Source: Sthenelais limicola (taxonomy: Eukaryota > Annelida > Polychaeta > Phyllodocida > Sigalionidae). From it: a DNA stretch of 64,000 nucleotides. The notes beneath the pieces were generated by a model. It had not been told where the DNA came from, did no database searches, and was given only the letters and a program-made list of their open reading frames with translations. Positions 30,206 to 41,014 of the stretch are shown here, in pieces. Within the stretch, counting starts at the first letter, position 1; each line of letters begins with the position of its first letter. A program made the translations under genes and the position numbers. The DNA is taken from positions 13,565,871 to 13,629,870 of the forward strand of contig OW804096.1 of the NCBI GenBank assembly GCA_942159475.1. Direction: 5' to 3'.

Positions 30206-30696
30206 CACACCGTCGGCACATCCAACCCCAACTGCAGTTGGGGTCATTCAAAATGGCGGAAGGTGGGTTCCCATTAGAACAAACAATGTTGGTTTTTGAC
30301 CATCAAAAGCCGTTTTCATTAGCAGTCATGTTCTGTGGGTGTTTACTATAGTTGCATTTAGGTTTGGGCGTTATCAGATACATGTATCTGGCTTATACTA
30401 CATCTATGTGAAAAACATTGGGTGGCATACCGTAACTGCAATTATACAGTTAGGGTCGTAGTGGAAATCAGTTGGGGTGATACAGCGTGTTATTCCATGT
30501 ACAAAATACAAGTAAAGTACATGATTTGAACCCATTACAATGGTGTTATACCTTAAAGGAAGGGATCTATCGATTCAGTTTGTTATGTAAAGTATTTTTA
30601 AGCAAGATTTCAAAGAAAATCAAGAGTGCCAACAACTTCCTTCCTCCATCTTGAATGACCCCAACTGCAGTTGGGGTCGCATGTGCCGACGGTGTG
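30206..30696. mobile_element. 491-bp element, 58-bp TIRs, ATGAT duplication
   Basis: Ends CACACCGTCGGCACAT and the complement continue through ACCCCAACTGCAGTTGGGGT, itself a 20-bp palindrome, to about base 58 with four mismatches. ATGAT is present at 30201-30205 and 30697-30701. A 5-bp duplication with a CAC terminus resembles Transib/CMC-type transposons; that placement is inference. No transposase in the 370-bp interior. Confidence 0.88.
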
Positions 30697-30701
30697 ATGA
30701 T

Positions 30702-31161
30702 ATTCAACACACTGCCGTCATGGGCTAACGACCTCGACCTTCAGTGCAGTGAGGATCACTCCCATCTCAACTTGTATGTCAACAAACTTTCTCTACTCTC
30801 CAACAACATACGGACCCAGGATCCCACACTCCTCAAATCTCCCCAAATTCATCTGTGCTCCCAGTCTCTAAAAGAAGGTGGTCTTTATGCGAGGTTCCAC
30901 TGTATTTCCATTTCTTTGTAAAACCGTACGAGGTCTCCGCTATGGTTAGGGTTAGGGTCATTTCTGACCCCTTGAAATTAAGAAAGAGACAGGCATGAGA
31001 TGGGGTCCCAAACTCCAGGACCCCATTTTTCCAGGGCTCCCGGAGTTCCCAAAATCGGTGATTTTGATTTTTGTGCCTCTGGAAGTATGTTGACCAAACT
31101 CCACCTCAAAACCCAAGAAGTTCTGTCTGTTAATCCTTCACTTGTGACATCAACAGTGGCT
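30702..31161. other. Unassigned DNA with a short open frame
   Basis: An open plus-strand frame continues from the preceding element to 30921, with residues such as LPSWANDLDLQCSEDHSHL. It could be a decayed exon or chance. AGGGTTAGGGT at 30947 is a short telomere-like run only. Confidence 0.35.
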
Positions 31162-31395
31162 TGGTCAGATTTGCAGAAAATGCACAATCTACAATTCTTC
31201 ACATCTATCAAATTCTGCTAAATTACAGTGAAATTGATAAATACTGACAATATCTGAGTCTATTCTGTATTGTATTCATTCAATAAATCTGTCTGGTTTT
31301 GTTGAACTGTATTTTGAACCTGATTTTCGTCCTGAATTTGGGTTATTTGAGAGGATTGGTGAAGGTCAATTGTACAATTTCAGGCAACTTCACCC
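31162..31395 (+). mobile_element. MITE-A copy, ATTCTTCACATCTATC subfamily
   Basis: Starts TGGTCAGATTTGCAG and ends CAGGCAACTTCACCC. Duplication not readable. Confidence 0.88.
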
Positions 31396-31624
31396 AGCTA
31401 AGACAAACCCACTATAATAACAACCCAGGCTGCTTCCTCCCATCTTCCCAGTTCTAGCATGGTGGATTTAATGCTGACTTACATGGCGTTTTATGAAGGT
31501 AATTACATGTGAGTGTTGGGCTGGAATTGCTATTTTCCACATGATCTACGCCCAACAAATGCCTACTTTCAACCCATGAACACATTCACAATTAGAACTT
31601 CATTCCCTGCCCCTCCACAGCAAG

Positions 31625-32320
31625 CTTAAAGGGTTATGTCCCTTATACTGCCACCTCCCCAGCCTTAAAGGGTTATGTCCCTTATACTGCCACCTCCCCA
31701 GCCTTAAAGGACTATGTGCCTTATACTGCCACCTCCCCAGCCTTAAAGGGTTATGCCCCTTATACTGCCACCTCCCCAGCCTTAAAGGGTTATGTCCCTT
31801 ATACTGCCACCTCCCCAGCCTTAAAGGGTTATGTCCCTTATACTGTCACCTCCCCAGCCTTAAAGGGTTATGTCCCTTATACTGCCACCTCCCCAGCCTT
31901 AAAGGGTTATGTCCCTTATACTACCACCTCCACAGCCTTAAAGGGTTATGTCCCTTATACTGCCACCTCCCCAGCCTTAAAGGGTTATGTCCCTTATACT
32001 GCCACCTCCCCAGCCTTAAAGGGTTATGCCCCTTATACTGCCACCTCCCCAGCCTTAAAGGGTTATGTCCCTTATACTGCCACCTCCCCAGCCTTAAAGG
32101 GTTATGTCCCTTATACTGTCACCTCCCCAGCCTTAAAGGGTTATGTCCCTTATACTGCCACCTCCCCAGCCTTAAAGGGTTATGTCCCTTATACTGCCAC
32201 CTCCCCAGTCTTAAAGGGTTATGTCCCTTATACTGCCACCTCCCCAGCCTTAAAGGGATATGTCCCTTATACTGCCACCTCCCCAACCTTAAAGGGTTAT
32301 GTCCCTTATACTGCCACCTC
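31625..32320 (+). repeat. 39-bp minisatellite, about 18 units
   Basis: Unit CTTAAAGGGTTATGTCCC then TTATACTGCCACCTCCCCAGC. Units are 39 bp with only point differences. Because 39 is divisible by three, one plus frame stays open from 31716 to 32342 as a 13-residue repeat (ALKGYVPYTATSP). No start context, splice signals or unique flanking coding sequence support a gene. Confidence 0.96.
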
Positions 32321-32401
32321 TTATAGTCTGTCCAAAAAGTAGTTGACACGTGATTCCTAAGGTCCTTTAAGGGGAGGGAAAAGTGGGGGATTTTTTATGT
32401 G

Positions 32402-32610
32402 CCATTCACCTTTGCTAAACTTCTTAAATTACCTTAATTTGATACAGAAATTATGTTCTAAAAACAGTTCAATATAGCCAAATGCTTTGTTTAAATCCTC
32501 GCAATACTATAGAATATTCAGATATACTTAGTTTTTTATCATTTGTTAGCTAAATTCAATTTAACTAAATTTTAAAGCTGTCAATTGAATATTTTCTGAC
32601 TTATACCTTA
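32402..32610 (-). mobile_element. MITE-A copy, strongly diverged
   Basis: CATTCACCTTTGCTAAACTT, ATACAGAAATTATGTTC, TTCAGATATACTTAG and GTCAATTGAATATTTTC follow the inverted family order. Both TIRs are degraded. Confidence 0.65.
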
Positions 32611-33030
32611 TACCCTACTCCTACTCGCACCAACACCCCTACCTCCAACACGCTACCTCCAACATCACTACCCCCAACACCCTTCCCCCTATACCCTATA
32701 CCCTACCCCCAACACCCTACCCCCAATGCCCCTACCCCCAACACCCCTACCCCCAACACCCTACCCCCTACACCTCTTGTCCCAACATCACTAACCCCTA
32801 TACCCTACCCCCAACACCCATAACCCCATTACCCCTACCCCCAACACCTCTTGTCCCAACATCACTAACCCCTATACCCCAACACCCATAACCCCAACAC
32901 CCTACCCCCAACACCCTACCCCCAACACCCCACCCCCTATACCACCACCCCATACACCCCTAGCCCCAACACCCATACCCCCTATACCCTACCCCTAACA
33001 CCCATACCCCGTATACCATCACCCCACTTC
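32611..33030 (+). repeat. C-rich CCCCAACACCCTA simple repeat
   Basis: Irregular CCCCTA, CCCCAACACC and CCCTATACC runs lying between two MITE-A copies. It resembles telomeric composition but lacks a regular hexamer. Confidence 0.88.
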
Positions 33031-33045
33031 TACATGTCACCATTC

Positions 33046-33279
33046 GGGTACAATCACCAGAAAATGTATAATTCACCTTCACCAATCTTCTCAAATATTC
33101 CTTATTTAAGACGAAAATCAGATCCAAAACTCAGTTCAACTAACCAAACAGATTATTGGAATCAAATCAATACCAGATATACTCAGATAAACCTAGTATT
33201 CACCACTTTTCAGTCTAATTTAGCAGAATTTACTGAATGTGTAGATCTGAAGATTGTACATTTTCTGAAGATCTGACCC
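33046..33279 (-). mobile_element. MITE-A copy, full length
   Basis: Starts GGGTACAATCACCAG and ends GAAGATCTGACCC. Flanks ATTC and ATTA (3 of 4). Confidence 0.92.
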
Positions 33280-33300
33280 ATTAAGCCTTGATCCATATAT

Positions 33301-33529
33301 GGGTCAGATTTTCGGAAAATGTACAATTGGCAGCTGTATACATTTAGTCAATTCTGTAAAATTAGGCTGCAATTTGGTCAATGCTAGGTAAATTCGAGTT
33401 TATTCGGCATAGCATTGATACTAGCAATCTGTTTGGTTAAGTTGTACTGTATTTTGAACTTTATTTTCGTCTGAAATTTGGGTTGTTTGAGAAGATTGGC
33501 GAAGTTGAATTTTTCTGGAAATCTGACCC
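33301..33529 (+). mobile_element. MITE-A copy, perfect duplication
   Basis: Starts GGGTCAGATTTTCGG and ends GGAAATCTGACCC. ATAT flanks both ends. Several bases of the 3' TIR are missing. Confidence 0.92.
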
Positions 33530-33671
33530 ATATACCAGAAACATTATATCAATTTATTAACCATTTTTTTGTACTTGACAGAATGAGACCTATCACAGAC
33601 TGTGAACTTTTTGTCAAATACAATTTATTAACAAAAAATATGATGCAATGACGAATTATTCGCTAATATAA

Positions 33672-33905
33672 GGGTCAGATTTTCAGAAAATGTACAAATG
33701 GCAACTCTACACATTTAGTAAGTTCTGCTAAATTAGACCGAAAATCGTCAGCACTAGGTATATCTGAGTATATTAAGTATTGCTTTGATTCAAACAATCT
33801 GTAAGGTTATGTTAAACTGTATTTTGACTCCGTTTTTTGTCTTAAATTTGGGTTATTTGAGAGCATTGGTGAAGGTAAATTGTACATTTTCTGAAAATAT
33901 AATCC
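33672..33905 (+). mobile_element. MITE-A copy, full length
   Basis: Starts GGGTCAGATTTTCAG and ends GAAAATATAATCC. Flanks ATAA and ATAC (3 of 4). Confidence 0.9.
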
Positions 33906-33945
33906 ATACAATAAGGTTCAACAACCGTTAGCCCCCTCCCGACCC

Positions 33946-34080
33946 TTACGGTTGCAGATATTTATGGATCCGTCGTTTATGAGGTGGCCACAGGATACTT
34001 ACCACTTCCTGTCCATGGCCCGGATTGGAGGACCTTTGTGCAGCAGTCGGAAGCAGGATCTTGCAGAGGAAGTCGACCAT
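33946..34080 (-). CDS. Possible first coding exon, unknown protein
   Basis: On the minus strand ATG at 34080-34078 opens a 44-codon frame, and after 26 codons the sequence GAAGTG|GTAAGT (34003/34002) is a strong splice donor in frame. The peptide begins MVDFLCKILLPTAAQ and continues RSSNPGHGQEV to the donor. CCAATCA lies upstream at about 34105, and the region is GC-richer than the MITEs on both sides. No downstream exon was found, so this is only a candidate for a host gene start. Confidence 0.25.
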   Translation of the reverse strand: MVDFLCKILLPTAAQRSSNPGHGQEVVSILWPPHKRRIHKYLQP

Positions 34081-34227
34081 GAAGTAAAACGGCCTGTGAT
34101 TGGTGGAAATGGAGCCTAAACCCCGTCACAGGCGCTATCCAACGTGTCAGTTGTAGTGCACTAAATAAACCAGGGGCTTGGTCGTGGTTTGTTAACTTTT
34201 GGGGTTTTTTTCAAAAGATGTTGTACA

Positions 34228-34463
34228 GGGATCAAGTCTTTGGAAAATGTACAATTTGCCTTCACCAATCCTCTCAAATAACCCAAATTTACGGCAAAAT
34301 TCAGGTTCAAAATACAGTTTAACATAACCAGACAGATTTAGTGAATGAATGCAATACAGAATACACTCAGATATACCTAGTATTTATCAATTTTCACTCT
34401 AATTCAGCAGAATTTGAGAGATGTGTAGAACTGTAGATTGTGCATTTTCTGAAAATCTGACCC
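34228..34463 (-). mobile_element. MITE-A copy, full length
   Basis: Starts GGGATCAAGTCTTTGG and ends GAAAATCTGACCC. The flanks TACA and ACAT do not match. Confidence 0.88.
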
Positions 34464-34526
34464 ACATGTTCCTCGGTTGATATTTTTCGCATGGGCCAGG
34501 GGGGGGGAGTAGCATAAAACAAGCCT

Positions 34527-34940
34527 AGATTTTAGATTTAAAAATATTTTATTCAGGACATTGAATATTTTCATACGTACAGTACAAATATTCTCAGGAC
34601 AGCCTGATTTGCCAAAAGGTATTTTACAGAAAAAGGAATAAGGTTACAAATATGAGTAGAATCAGTACAATATAGGTTATGACGAGCAGACAGTTAATAG
34701 TTACTGCTATATAATTTCTTAAATTACATTAATTAAATTACGTTTTTAATGGCATTTTCGTATAACATACGGTACATACATACTACAAGTTTTCAATATA
34801 GAATAAAATACATGTTCTCATCACAAATCACTGATGATAGTGTGGGTGCTGACGAGCAACTTAAAAAGAAATACAACTATTATACCACCGACGCCGTGCT
34901 CTATCACATACCATACAGCTTAATAGATCTCGTGTGTAAA
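34527..34940 (-). mobile_element. Possible retroposon 3' end
   Basis: TTTTAGATTTAAAAATATTTTATTC reads on the minus strand as a polyadenylation-like AATAAAAT followed by a TAAAATC-type tail. No coding sequence is visible, and the far boundary, taken as the start of the MITE-B fragment, is uncertain. Confidence 0.3.
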
Positions 34941-35100
34941 GTAAAGTAACTAAATATGAAATTTGTTACATGGATTCATACGACTATAAGTGCTAAACCC
35001 GATAAAAAAAACAGAACATTCCAATAAGAAATCTTGTGGAAAAAACACTTTGAAAAATATCCATTTTGCGACTTGTGACTCATTTTCCTGGAACACATCA
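34941..35100 (-). mobile_element. MITE-B 5' half, inverted
   Basis: From AGTAACTAAAT to TTTTCCTGGAACACATCA, including ATCCATTTTGCGACTTGTGA. The other half is absent. Confidence 0.8.
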
Positions 35101-35355
35101 TAAATACCCTTGGTTGGAATGAAAAAAATCCACCTGTTATCGCCCACTAGAAACGCCACAATTAGTATCTATGGTAACAGCTATTGGTGTCCCTATATAA
35201 TCTTATTAATTACCACATTTACGGTAACAACCAGTCTGGGTGTAAGAGCTAACATTTAATCTACATTCCCTACATTCCTCACATTCCTTATAATATATAA
35301 CATCCCTAGGTGCAGGAGCAAGTGTTGGGAACAGTGTAATTATAATTTGCCATTA

Positions 35356-35590
35356 GGGTCAGATTTTCAGAAAATGTACAATTGGCAGCTGTACACATTT
35401 AGTAAATTCTGCTAAATTAGGCTGCAATTTGGTCAATACTAGGTAAATTCAAGTATATTCGGCATTGCATTGATTCTAGCAATCTGTTTCGTTAGGTTGA
35501 ACTGTCTTCTGAACTTTATTTTCGTCTGAAATTTGGGTTATTTGAGAAGATTGGCGAAGGTGAATTGTACATTTTCTGAAAATCTGACCC
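35356..35590 (+). mobile_element. MITE-A copy, consensus-like, perfect duplication
   Basis: Both TIRs match at all 28 positions (GGGTCAGATTTTCAG...CTGAAAATCTGACCC). ATTA flanks both ends. This is a good reference copy for the family. Confidence 0.96.
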
Positions 35591-35639
35591 ATTAGTGTGT
35601 GCGAAAAGTATTTGACACAGGCCAAATACGTCCCTTTAA

Positions 35640-35790
35640 AGCTGTATTCTCAGTTAACATAGGACAAAAAAACATATATGATGAATTCACTTATTATCGC
35701 TCATCGGCGGCTGATTCATCTTCAGATTCTTGTATAAACATATAAGTTATAACAACTGCAGAATATTGATGAGTATATATAGGTTAACTA
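35640..35790 (+). repeat. Repeat U fragment (TTATTATCGCTCATCGGC)
   Basis: TTCACTTATTATCGCTCATC and TTGTATAAACATATAAG resemble the fragments near 8870, 16820 and 58480. Boundaries unknown. Confidence 0.4.
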
Positions 35791-35798
35791 ATGAGTTG

Positions 35799-35860
35799 GT
35801 TGCAGGAGCGTGAATATTGCACGTGTTGCGTAGCAACTCGTGCAATATTCTATGCAACTG
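35799..35860. repeat. Short hairpin
   Basis: GTTGCAGGAGCGTGAATATT and GCACGTGTTGC pair with GCAACTCGTGC, AATATTC and TATGCAAC around a 3-nt loop (GTA). It could be a small foldback element. Confidence 0.7.
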
Positions 35861-36222
35861 AAATCAACAAGTTAGTAAACAGCTTTAATATGCATGCTTT
35901 CAATCATGAAAATAGAAAAAAGAATTACCGTTAATCTTAGTAAAAAAAACAGATTGGTTGCTATGACAACCCCACGTAAATCACTAGTGAAATACGCACT
36001 ATGCGTAAATCACTCTAGATACGTTGTTTTCAGAGCAATGCATGTATAATAAAGTCCTATAAGTCATAATATATGAGTAAATGTGGTACGATTGTCTTTG
36101 TCATAATAGCTGAGAATACAGCTTTAAGACGCAGTGGGGCAAAAGGTTGACAACATATTAAAAAACGATTTTTTTTAACTGGTTTTTATTCATCGAAATT
36201 TCACATCGTGATACGTGTTCAA

Positions 36223-36300
36223 TTCAATTCAATTCAAGAATTCTTTATTGCTGATGTTAATACAATAAGGTGGTCCAACTATCTAAATAAACATGTGTTC
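36223..36300 (-). mobile_element. Retroposon 3' tail (TTGAA)n
   Basis: TTCAATTCAATTCAATTC followed by AAGAATTCTTTATTGC is, on the minus strand, a TTTATT-type signal followed by TTGAA units. The tail matches the end of the LINE at 46657-46672. Confidence 0.5.
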
Positions 36301-36369
36301 AAATAGTTCTTCCATTGGGTGCCTGATTCCTGTTTTTGAGCTTTCATTCGATGGTGTTCGCCAATACTA

Positions 36370-36565
36370 TAGGTTGTATAAATGCTCTATGAAAACCAAA
36401 TACATGATGGGACAGAAAGAGGCCTGTCCTATGGAAACATGTATAACACATTGGTTTTGACATTGGAGCACCGATGCTAAATATGCCATGTTTTCTATAG
36501 ATTGAACACTGACGTACAAGTGCCATATAATGGCATGCAAATCAAGATTTATGGTGCAAGTCCCC
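36370..36565 (-). mobile_element. MITE-C copy, partial
   Basis: AAATGCTCTATGAAAACCAA, GGAAACATGTATAACACAT, GCCATGTTTTCTATAGA and GCAAGTCCCC follow the inverted family order. The other TIR is missing. Confidence 0.75.
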
Positions 36566-36579
36566 TTTTGGGAATATTT

Positions 36580-36866
36580 GTGATGTGTTTCAGGAAAATG
36601 AGTCATAAGTCGCAAATTTGATATTTTTCAAAGTGTTTTTGTCATAAGATCACATTATTGGAATCTTCTAACTTTTGGGGAGTTTATCACTTATAGCTAT
36701 ATCAATCGATGTATCAAATTTCAGGACAATCTATGTAATATATCTTTTAGTTTTAAAGGTCCTCATATGGACTACATTTAGTTACTTTACTGTTTATTCA
36801 CCCCCAGAAATATTGGAAACTTTTTTTCAAAAACGAAAATATCAAACTTAAAATCTAGTAATACAG
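36580..36866 (+). mobile_element. MITE-B copy, 3' truncated
   Basis: Starts GTGATGTGTTTCAGGAAAAT and follows the family to AAAATCTAGTAATAC, where it stops. Confidence 0.88.
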
Positions 36867-37229
36867 GTCAGTTTAACTAAGAAGGTAACTTTAAAAGTCA
36901 ATACAAACGCTCTAGTGTAATGGAAGGAAAATTAAATTTCTAACATTTCTGATTTGCAAGGTGCTTCACCAATCCCACCAATGAGAGAGAATGTTATCAT
37001 GATCTAAGATGATTGCTAATTCCAGACATTTTACTTAAATTTAATAATAACTGCAGTAATTTTCCCTCGGGAATAATTAGTCCCTTTTACAGTGGCAAGT
37101 GAAAACGTAACTAGATTGAATGAAATTTTCAATTGGAAATATTAATCAGAAATACGAGATGCCAACACTGAAGAAGACATATTAAATCTTGGAAATAATT
37201 GGGCTTTTGAGGAGGATGAGGATGAATTA
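36867..37229. other. Unassigned DNA
   Basis: No gene or repeat recognised. Confidence 0.4.
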
Positions 37230-37444
37230 GGGTCAGATTATCAGAAAATTACAATTGGCAGCACTACATATTTAGTAATTTCTGCTAAATTCTGCTAAAA
37301 ATGATAAATTTGGGGTATATCTGAATATATTTGGTATCGCATTTATTTAAAGTATCAGTTCTGTTATGTTAAACTGCATTTTGAAGCTCATTTCTGTCTT
37401 AAATGTGGGTTATTTGAGAGGATTGGTGAAGGCGAATCTGACCC
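37230..37444 (+). mobile_element. MITE-A copy with deleted 3' TIR interior
   Basis: Starts GGGTCAGATTATCAG. Near the end GAAGGCGAA joins directly to TCTGACCC, having lost about 20 bp. Subfamily with TTTAAAGTATCAG. Confidence 0.88.
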
Positions 37445-38035
37445 TCTAACTAAAGAAATGTGGGTGGCGGATTTCTTTAGTTATATTTTGTCTTTTGAGC
37501 TGATTATTAAATCATGTCTCACGTAAAAATGAATAGGGAAGTGGCAAAATTAATATTTTCCAAAGGTTCTTTCTACAATGAGCTCTTTGAATGAATGTCG
37601 TCGTTTTTATGGTGTTTAGCGCTTTTACGGTTTTTTACGGTGGCTATGCAAATCCCCTATTAGATTATCATGAATCCTTTGCAATATTGAGAGGACGACA
37701 AGTTGAACGCATTCTTTAGTTTGAATTCTTCAGTTTGAAATTAGCCATTGACCATCGTCCTCCTAAAATAAAAATCTTCATCAAATTAGGTTGAACAGGG
37801 ATTTAATTTCTAATCATCTTGGTTCTTTCGTTCTATTCATATTGGCCGGTAATTATAAAACTTAATCAAAGTACGAGGAAATGGGGAAAAAAGGGATTCG
37901 ATTTCTAATCATCAAAAGTGTTGTGTGAATACAATTTGTTTTTTTGACATTTAATATGAAATGAGGCATTTGCTGATGACATCCCTAATCTTCAACAACC
38001 TGTTCTTTTCTATCCACACTAATTATTTGCCGTGT
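37445..38035. other. Unassigned DNA with a MITE-C end
   Basis: GGCTATGCAAATCCCCTA at about 37641-37659 is a lone MITE-C end. Otherwise no assignment. Confidence 0.4.
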
Positions 38036-38284
38036 GGGTCAGATTTTCCAGAAAATGCAGAATCTACAGTTCTACATATCTCTCAAATTCTGCTAAATTC
38101 GAGTGAAAATTGATAAATACTGAGTATGTCTGAGTGTATTCTGTATTGTATTCATTCAATAAATCTATCTGGTTATGTTGAACTGTATTTTGTACCTGAT
38201 TTTTGCCTTAAATTTGGGTTATGAATGCTATTATGAAATTAGGATTGATGAAGGTGAATTGTACATTTTCTGAAGACTTGCCCC
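38036..38284 (+). mobile_element. MITE-A copy with small insertion
   Basis: Starts GGGTCAGATTTTCCAG. An extra GAATGCTATTATGAAATTA lies near the 3' end, and the terminus is GAAGACTTGCCCC. GTGT flanks both ends. Confidence 0.88.
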
Positions 38285-38352
38285 GTGTACGACATACTAT
38301 AGTGTTAAAAGGCTTTTTACTGACTGCATGTACAGGGCTCTAACTTTCGAGC

Positions 38353-38590
38353 TTACATAGATCTCAAGTGATGTTACCTGGGTATTGATTTCCCCAAAAT
38401 AATTTTTTCAAGGAAGTGATTTTGAAGCTATTTCAATGCTATTTCATTAGAAACATAGCACATGCTTCAACCCACTTCCTGCAGCCTACTTACGGCAGCT
38501 GGGTTTTACAACATAGCGAGCTGATGCAATGTCCAGTGAAAAAAGTGGGAGAAGGGATGGAGGAATTGATTACAAACTATATCTAAACAG
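38353..38590 (-). repeat. Dispersed repeat S, copy 2
   Basis: Inverted counterpart of 790-1032, with GTTACCTGGGTATTGATTTC, GTGATTTTGAAGC and GCTGATGCAATGTC aligned. Confidence 0.6.
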
Positions 38591-38785
38591 AACTACCACC
38601 CGTTTTAACTGGGGGGCATCTAGTGAAAGATATTATTTCACCAACCAGGAAAACTATTTCTTTCTTTGAACATCAGATCCTTTATTTCTGAAGGATTAGG
38701 TGTCAGATCACTAACCAGAAAAGCTTATGACTTACTGCATTAAATATTACACCTCCAATTTTAACATAGAGAGGGGGACACAATA

Positions 38786-38985
38786 GGGGATTTGCATGTG
38801 TCACTGCACATGTCTGTCACAGTGCATCCTGGGATGGATTCTGGTGAAATCTGACATACAAATATTTGGCAATATTTTATCGAAAACGGCAAGAATATTT
38901 TCACCAATATCATGAATATATCATCATATCACAACCAAATGCATGATGGGAAAGATGGGACCTGTGTGATGTTATTGGAATTCCT
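38786..38985 (-). mobile_element. MITE-C copy, partial
   Basis: Starts GGGGATTTGCATGTGTCACTG after TA, then TGCATCCTGGGATG, ATTTTATCGAAAACGGC and CCAAATGCATGATGGG. The other half is missing. Confidence 0.78.
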
Positions 38986-39072
38986 CTATTGTGCAGTATC
39001 TAATGCTGCGAGTCGTATGAATGCATTTCCAAAATATCAAGACTGTGCATTAAATATATCCATGCATCTCTA

Positions 39073-39230
39073 GGGTCAGATTTTCAGAAAATGTACAATC
39101 AGCAGCTCTACACATTTAGGAAATCCTGCTAAATTTGGCTGAAAAATAGTGAATACCGGGTATATCTGAGTATATTTAGTATCGCATTGATTTAAAGTAT
39201 GTTCTGTTATGTTAAACTGCATTTTGAAGC
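39073..39230 (+). mobile_element. MITE-A copy, 3' truncated by MITE-B debris
   Basis: Starts GGGTCAGATTTTCAG and stops after GCATTTTGAAGC, where AGTGACTAATTTTCCTG of a MITE-B end (39231-39262) follows. A further CAATTGTACATTTTCTGATG at 39270-39290 is a detached MITE-A end. Confidence 0.8.
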
Positions 39231-39352
39231 AGTGACTAATTTTCCTGTAACGCATCACATTTGAGCTGCCAATTGTACATTTTCTGATGACTTCTTTTCC
39301 CTTATACCTCCCTCCACTACCCCTACTACCCCCACACCCACACCACCATACC

Positions 39353-39856
39353 ACCCTACCACACCACCCTACCACCACCACACCACCACACCACCACACC
39401 ACCACACCACCACACCACCACACCACCACACCACCACACCACCACACCACCACACCACCACACCACCACACCACCACACCACCACACCACACCACCACCA
39501 CCACCACCACACCACCACACCACCACACCACCACACCACCACACCACCACACCACCACACCACCACACCACCACACCACCACACCACCACACCACCACAC
39601 CACCACACCATCACACCACCACACCACCACACCACCACACCACCACACCACCACACCACCACACCACCACACCACCACACCACCACACCACCACACCACC
39701 ACACCACCACACCACCACACCACCACACCACCACACCACCACACCACCACACCACCACACCACCACACCACCACACCACCACACCACCACACCACCACAC
39801 CACCACACCACCACACCACCACACCACCACACCACCACACCACCACACCACCACCA
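39353..39856 (+). repeat. 8-bp CCACCACA satellite, about 60 units
   Basis: Nearly uniform CCACCACA units, one perturbed stretch at about 39487-39510 and one T substitution near 39611. An 8-bp unit shifts frame each copy, giving the same apparent PHHHTT or VVVWWCGG translations in different frames; none is a gene. Confidence 0.97.
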
Positions 39857-40107
39857 TGGTTATACTGTTACACAGGCCATAAAGCACTATATTGACATTC
39901 AATAATTATAAAAATCCATCCAAATTTACAGAATTGTTAAAGAAGACAAATAGTTATTAATGCTATGAGTGTAAAGCAAAAAACTGTATGTATGATTTGT
40001 ATTGTTATGCTAATTTGATAAAGGAGTTGTTGTGGTTTGGCCAGTCAGGAAAACCTGCAATTGATCAGCGGGCTATAACCTGTTCGGATGATACTCCACT
40101 ACTATGT

Positions 40108-40348
40108 GGGTCAGATTTTCAGAAAATGTACAATTGGCAGCTGTACACATTTAGTGAATTCTGCTAAATTAGGCTGAAATGTGGTCAATACTTGGTAAAT
40201 TCGAGTATATTCATTATGCATTATGCATTGATTCTAGCAATCTGTTTGGTTAGGTTAAACTGTATTTTGAACTTTATCTTCGTCTGAAATTTGAGTTATT
40301 TGAGAGGATTGGTGAAGGTGAATTGTACATTCTCTGAACATCTGACCC
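40108..40348 (+). mobile_element. MITE-A copy, perfect duplication
   Basis: Starts GGGTCAGATTTTCAG and ends GAACATCTGACCC. ATGT flanks both ends. Confidence 0.94.
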
Positions 40349-40779
40349 ATGTAACTGTTATAACTTGATTTGAATAAAAGTACACCACCCAACCCCACCC
40401 CCACACCACCACCCCCACCCAAGCTCTACACCTCTACCTGTCACCATTTAGCCTGTTAACGAGCACCAGTGAGCAGCTTACAGGCGCCAGAGCAGCTCTA
40501 TAGGCGTCATTAACTCTGCCTCTCATGGCCTCAGTCGTAGCGCCAAGAAGTTGGCCACACTCTGTCCCACATTGACTTAACTTCTTGTAAACCGTGTGGT
40601 TTCGTCTGAGACCTGATCAAACCGGAGTTATTTTATTACATTTTCTTTTTAGATTTTTGTTACCAAGACTAGATCACCACCATGATGGTCTGCTTCTAGT
40701 ACCTGGGGGAGGAGGGGAGATATTCATTGTCTATTAGTGAGATAATGCCAGCAACGTATCGAGTACAAAGCTAACATAA
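40349..40779. other. Unassigned DNA with C-rich start
   Basis: A CCACCCC-rich stretch at 40382-40430, then unfamiliar sequence. Confidence 0.4.
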
Positions 40780-41014
40780 GGGTCAGATTTTCAGAAAATG
40801 TACAATTGGCAAATCAACATATTTTGTAAATTCTGCTAAGTTAGACTGAAAAATCATCAACACTAGGTATATATGAGTGTATTTGGTATTGCCTTGATTC
40901 AAACAGTCTGTTTGGTTATGTTGAACAGTATTTTGAACCTGAATTTTGTCTTAAATTTGGGTTATTTGAGAGAACTAGTGAAGGTGAATTGTACATTTTC
41001 TGAAAATCTGACGC
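40780..41014 (+). mobile_element. MITE-A copy, AAATCAACACATTTTG subfamily
   Basis: Starts GGGTCAGATTTTCAG and ends GAAAATCTGACGC. ATAA flanks both ends. Same subfamily as 62121-62354. Confidence 0.94.

Noticed and set aside
30655..30921. 88-codon frame beginning in a transposon TIR
   Set aside because: It starts inside the TIR at 30655 and only the second half is unique. No domain or splice support, so it is described as unassigned.
32611..33030. Telomere-like C-rich tract
   Set aside because: Units vary among CCCCAACACC, CCCTA and CCCCTATA with no regular hexamer, so it is not a telomeric array.
39076..39902. Long frames of repeating VVVWWCGG (minus) and PHHHTT (plus)
   Set aside because: They are translation of the 8-bp CCACCACA satellite, appear in several frames at once and have no unique sequence.
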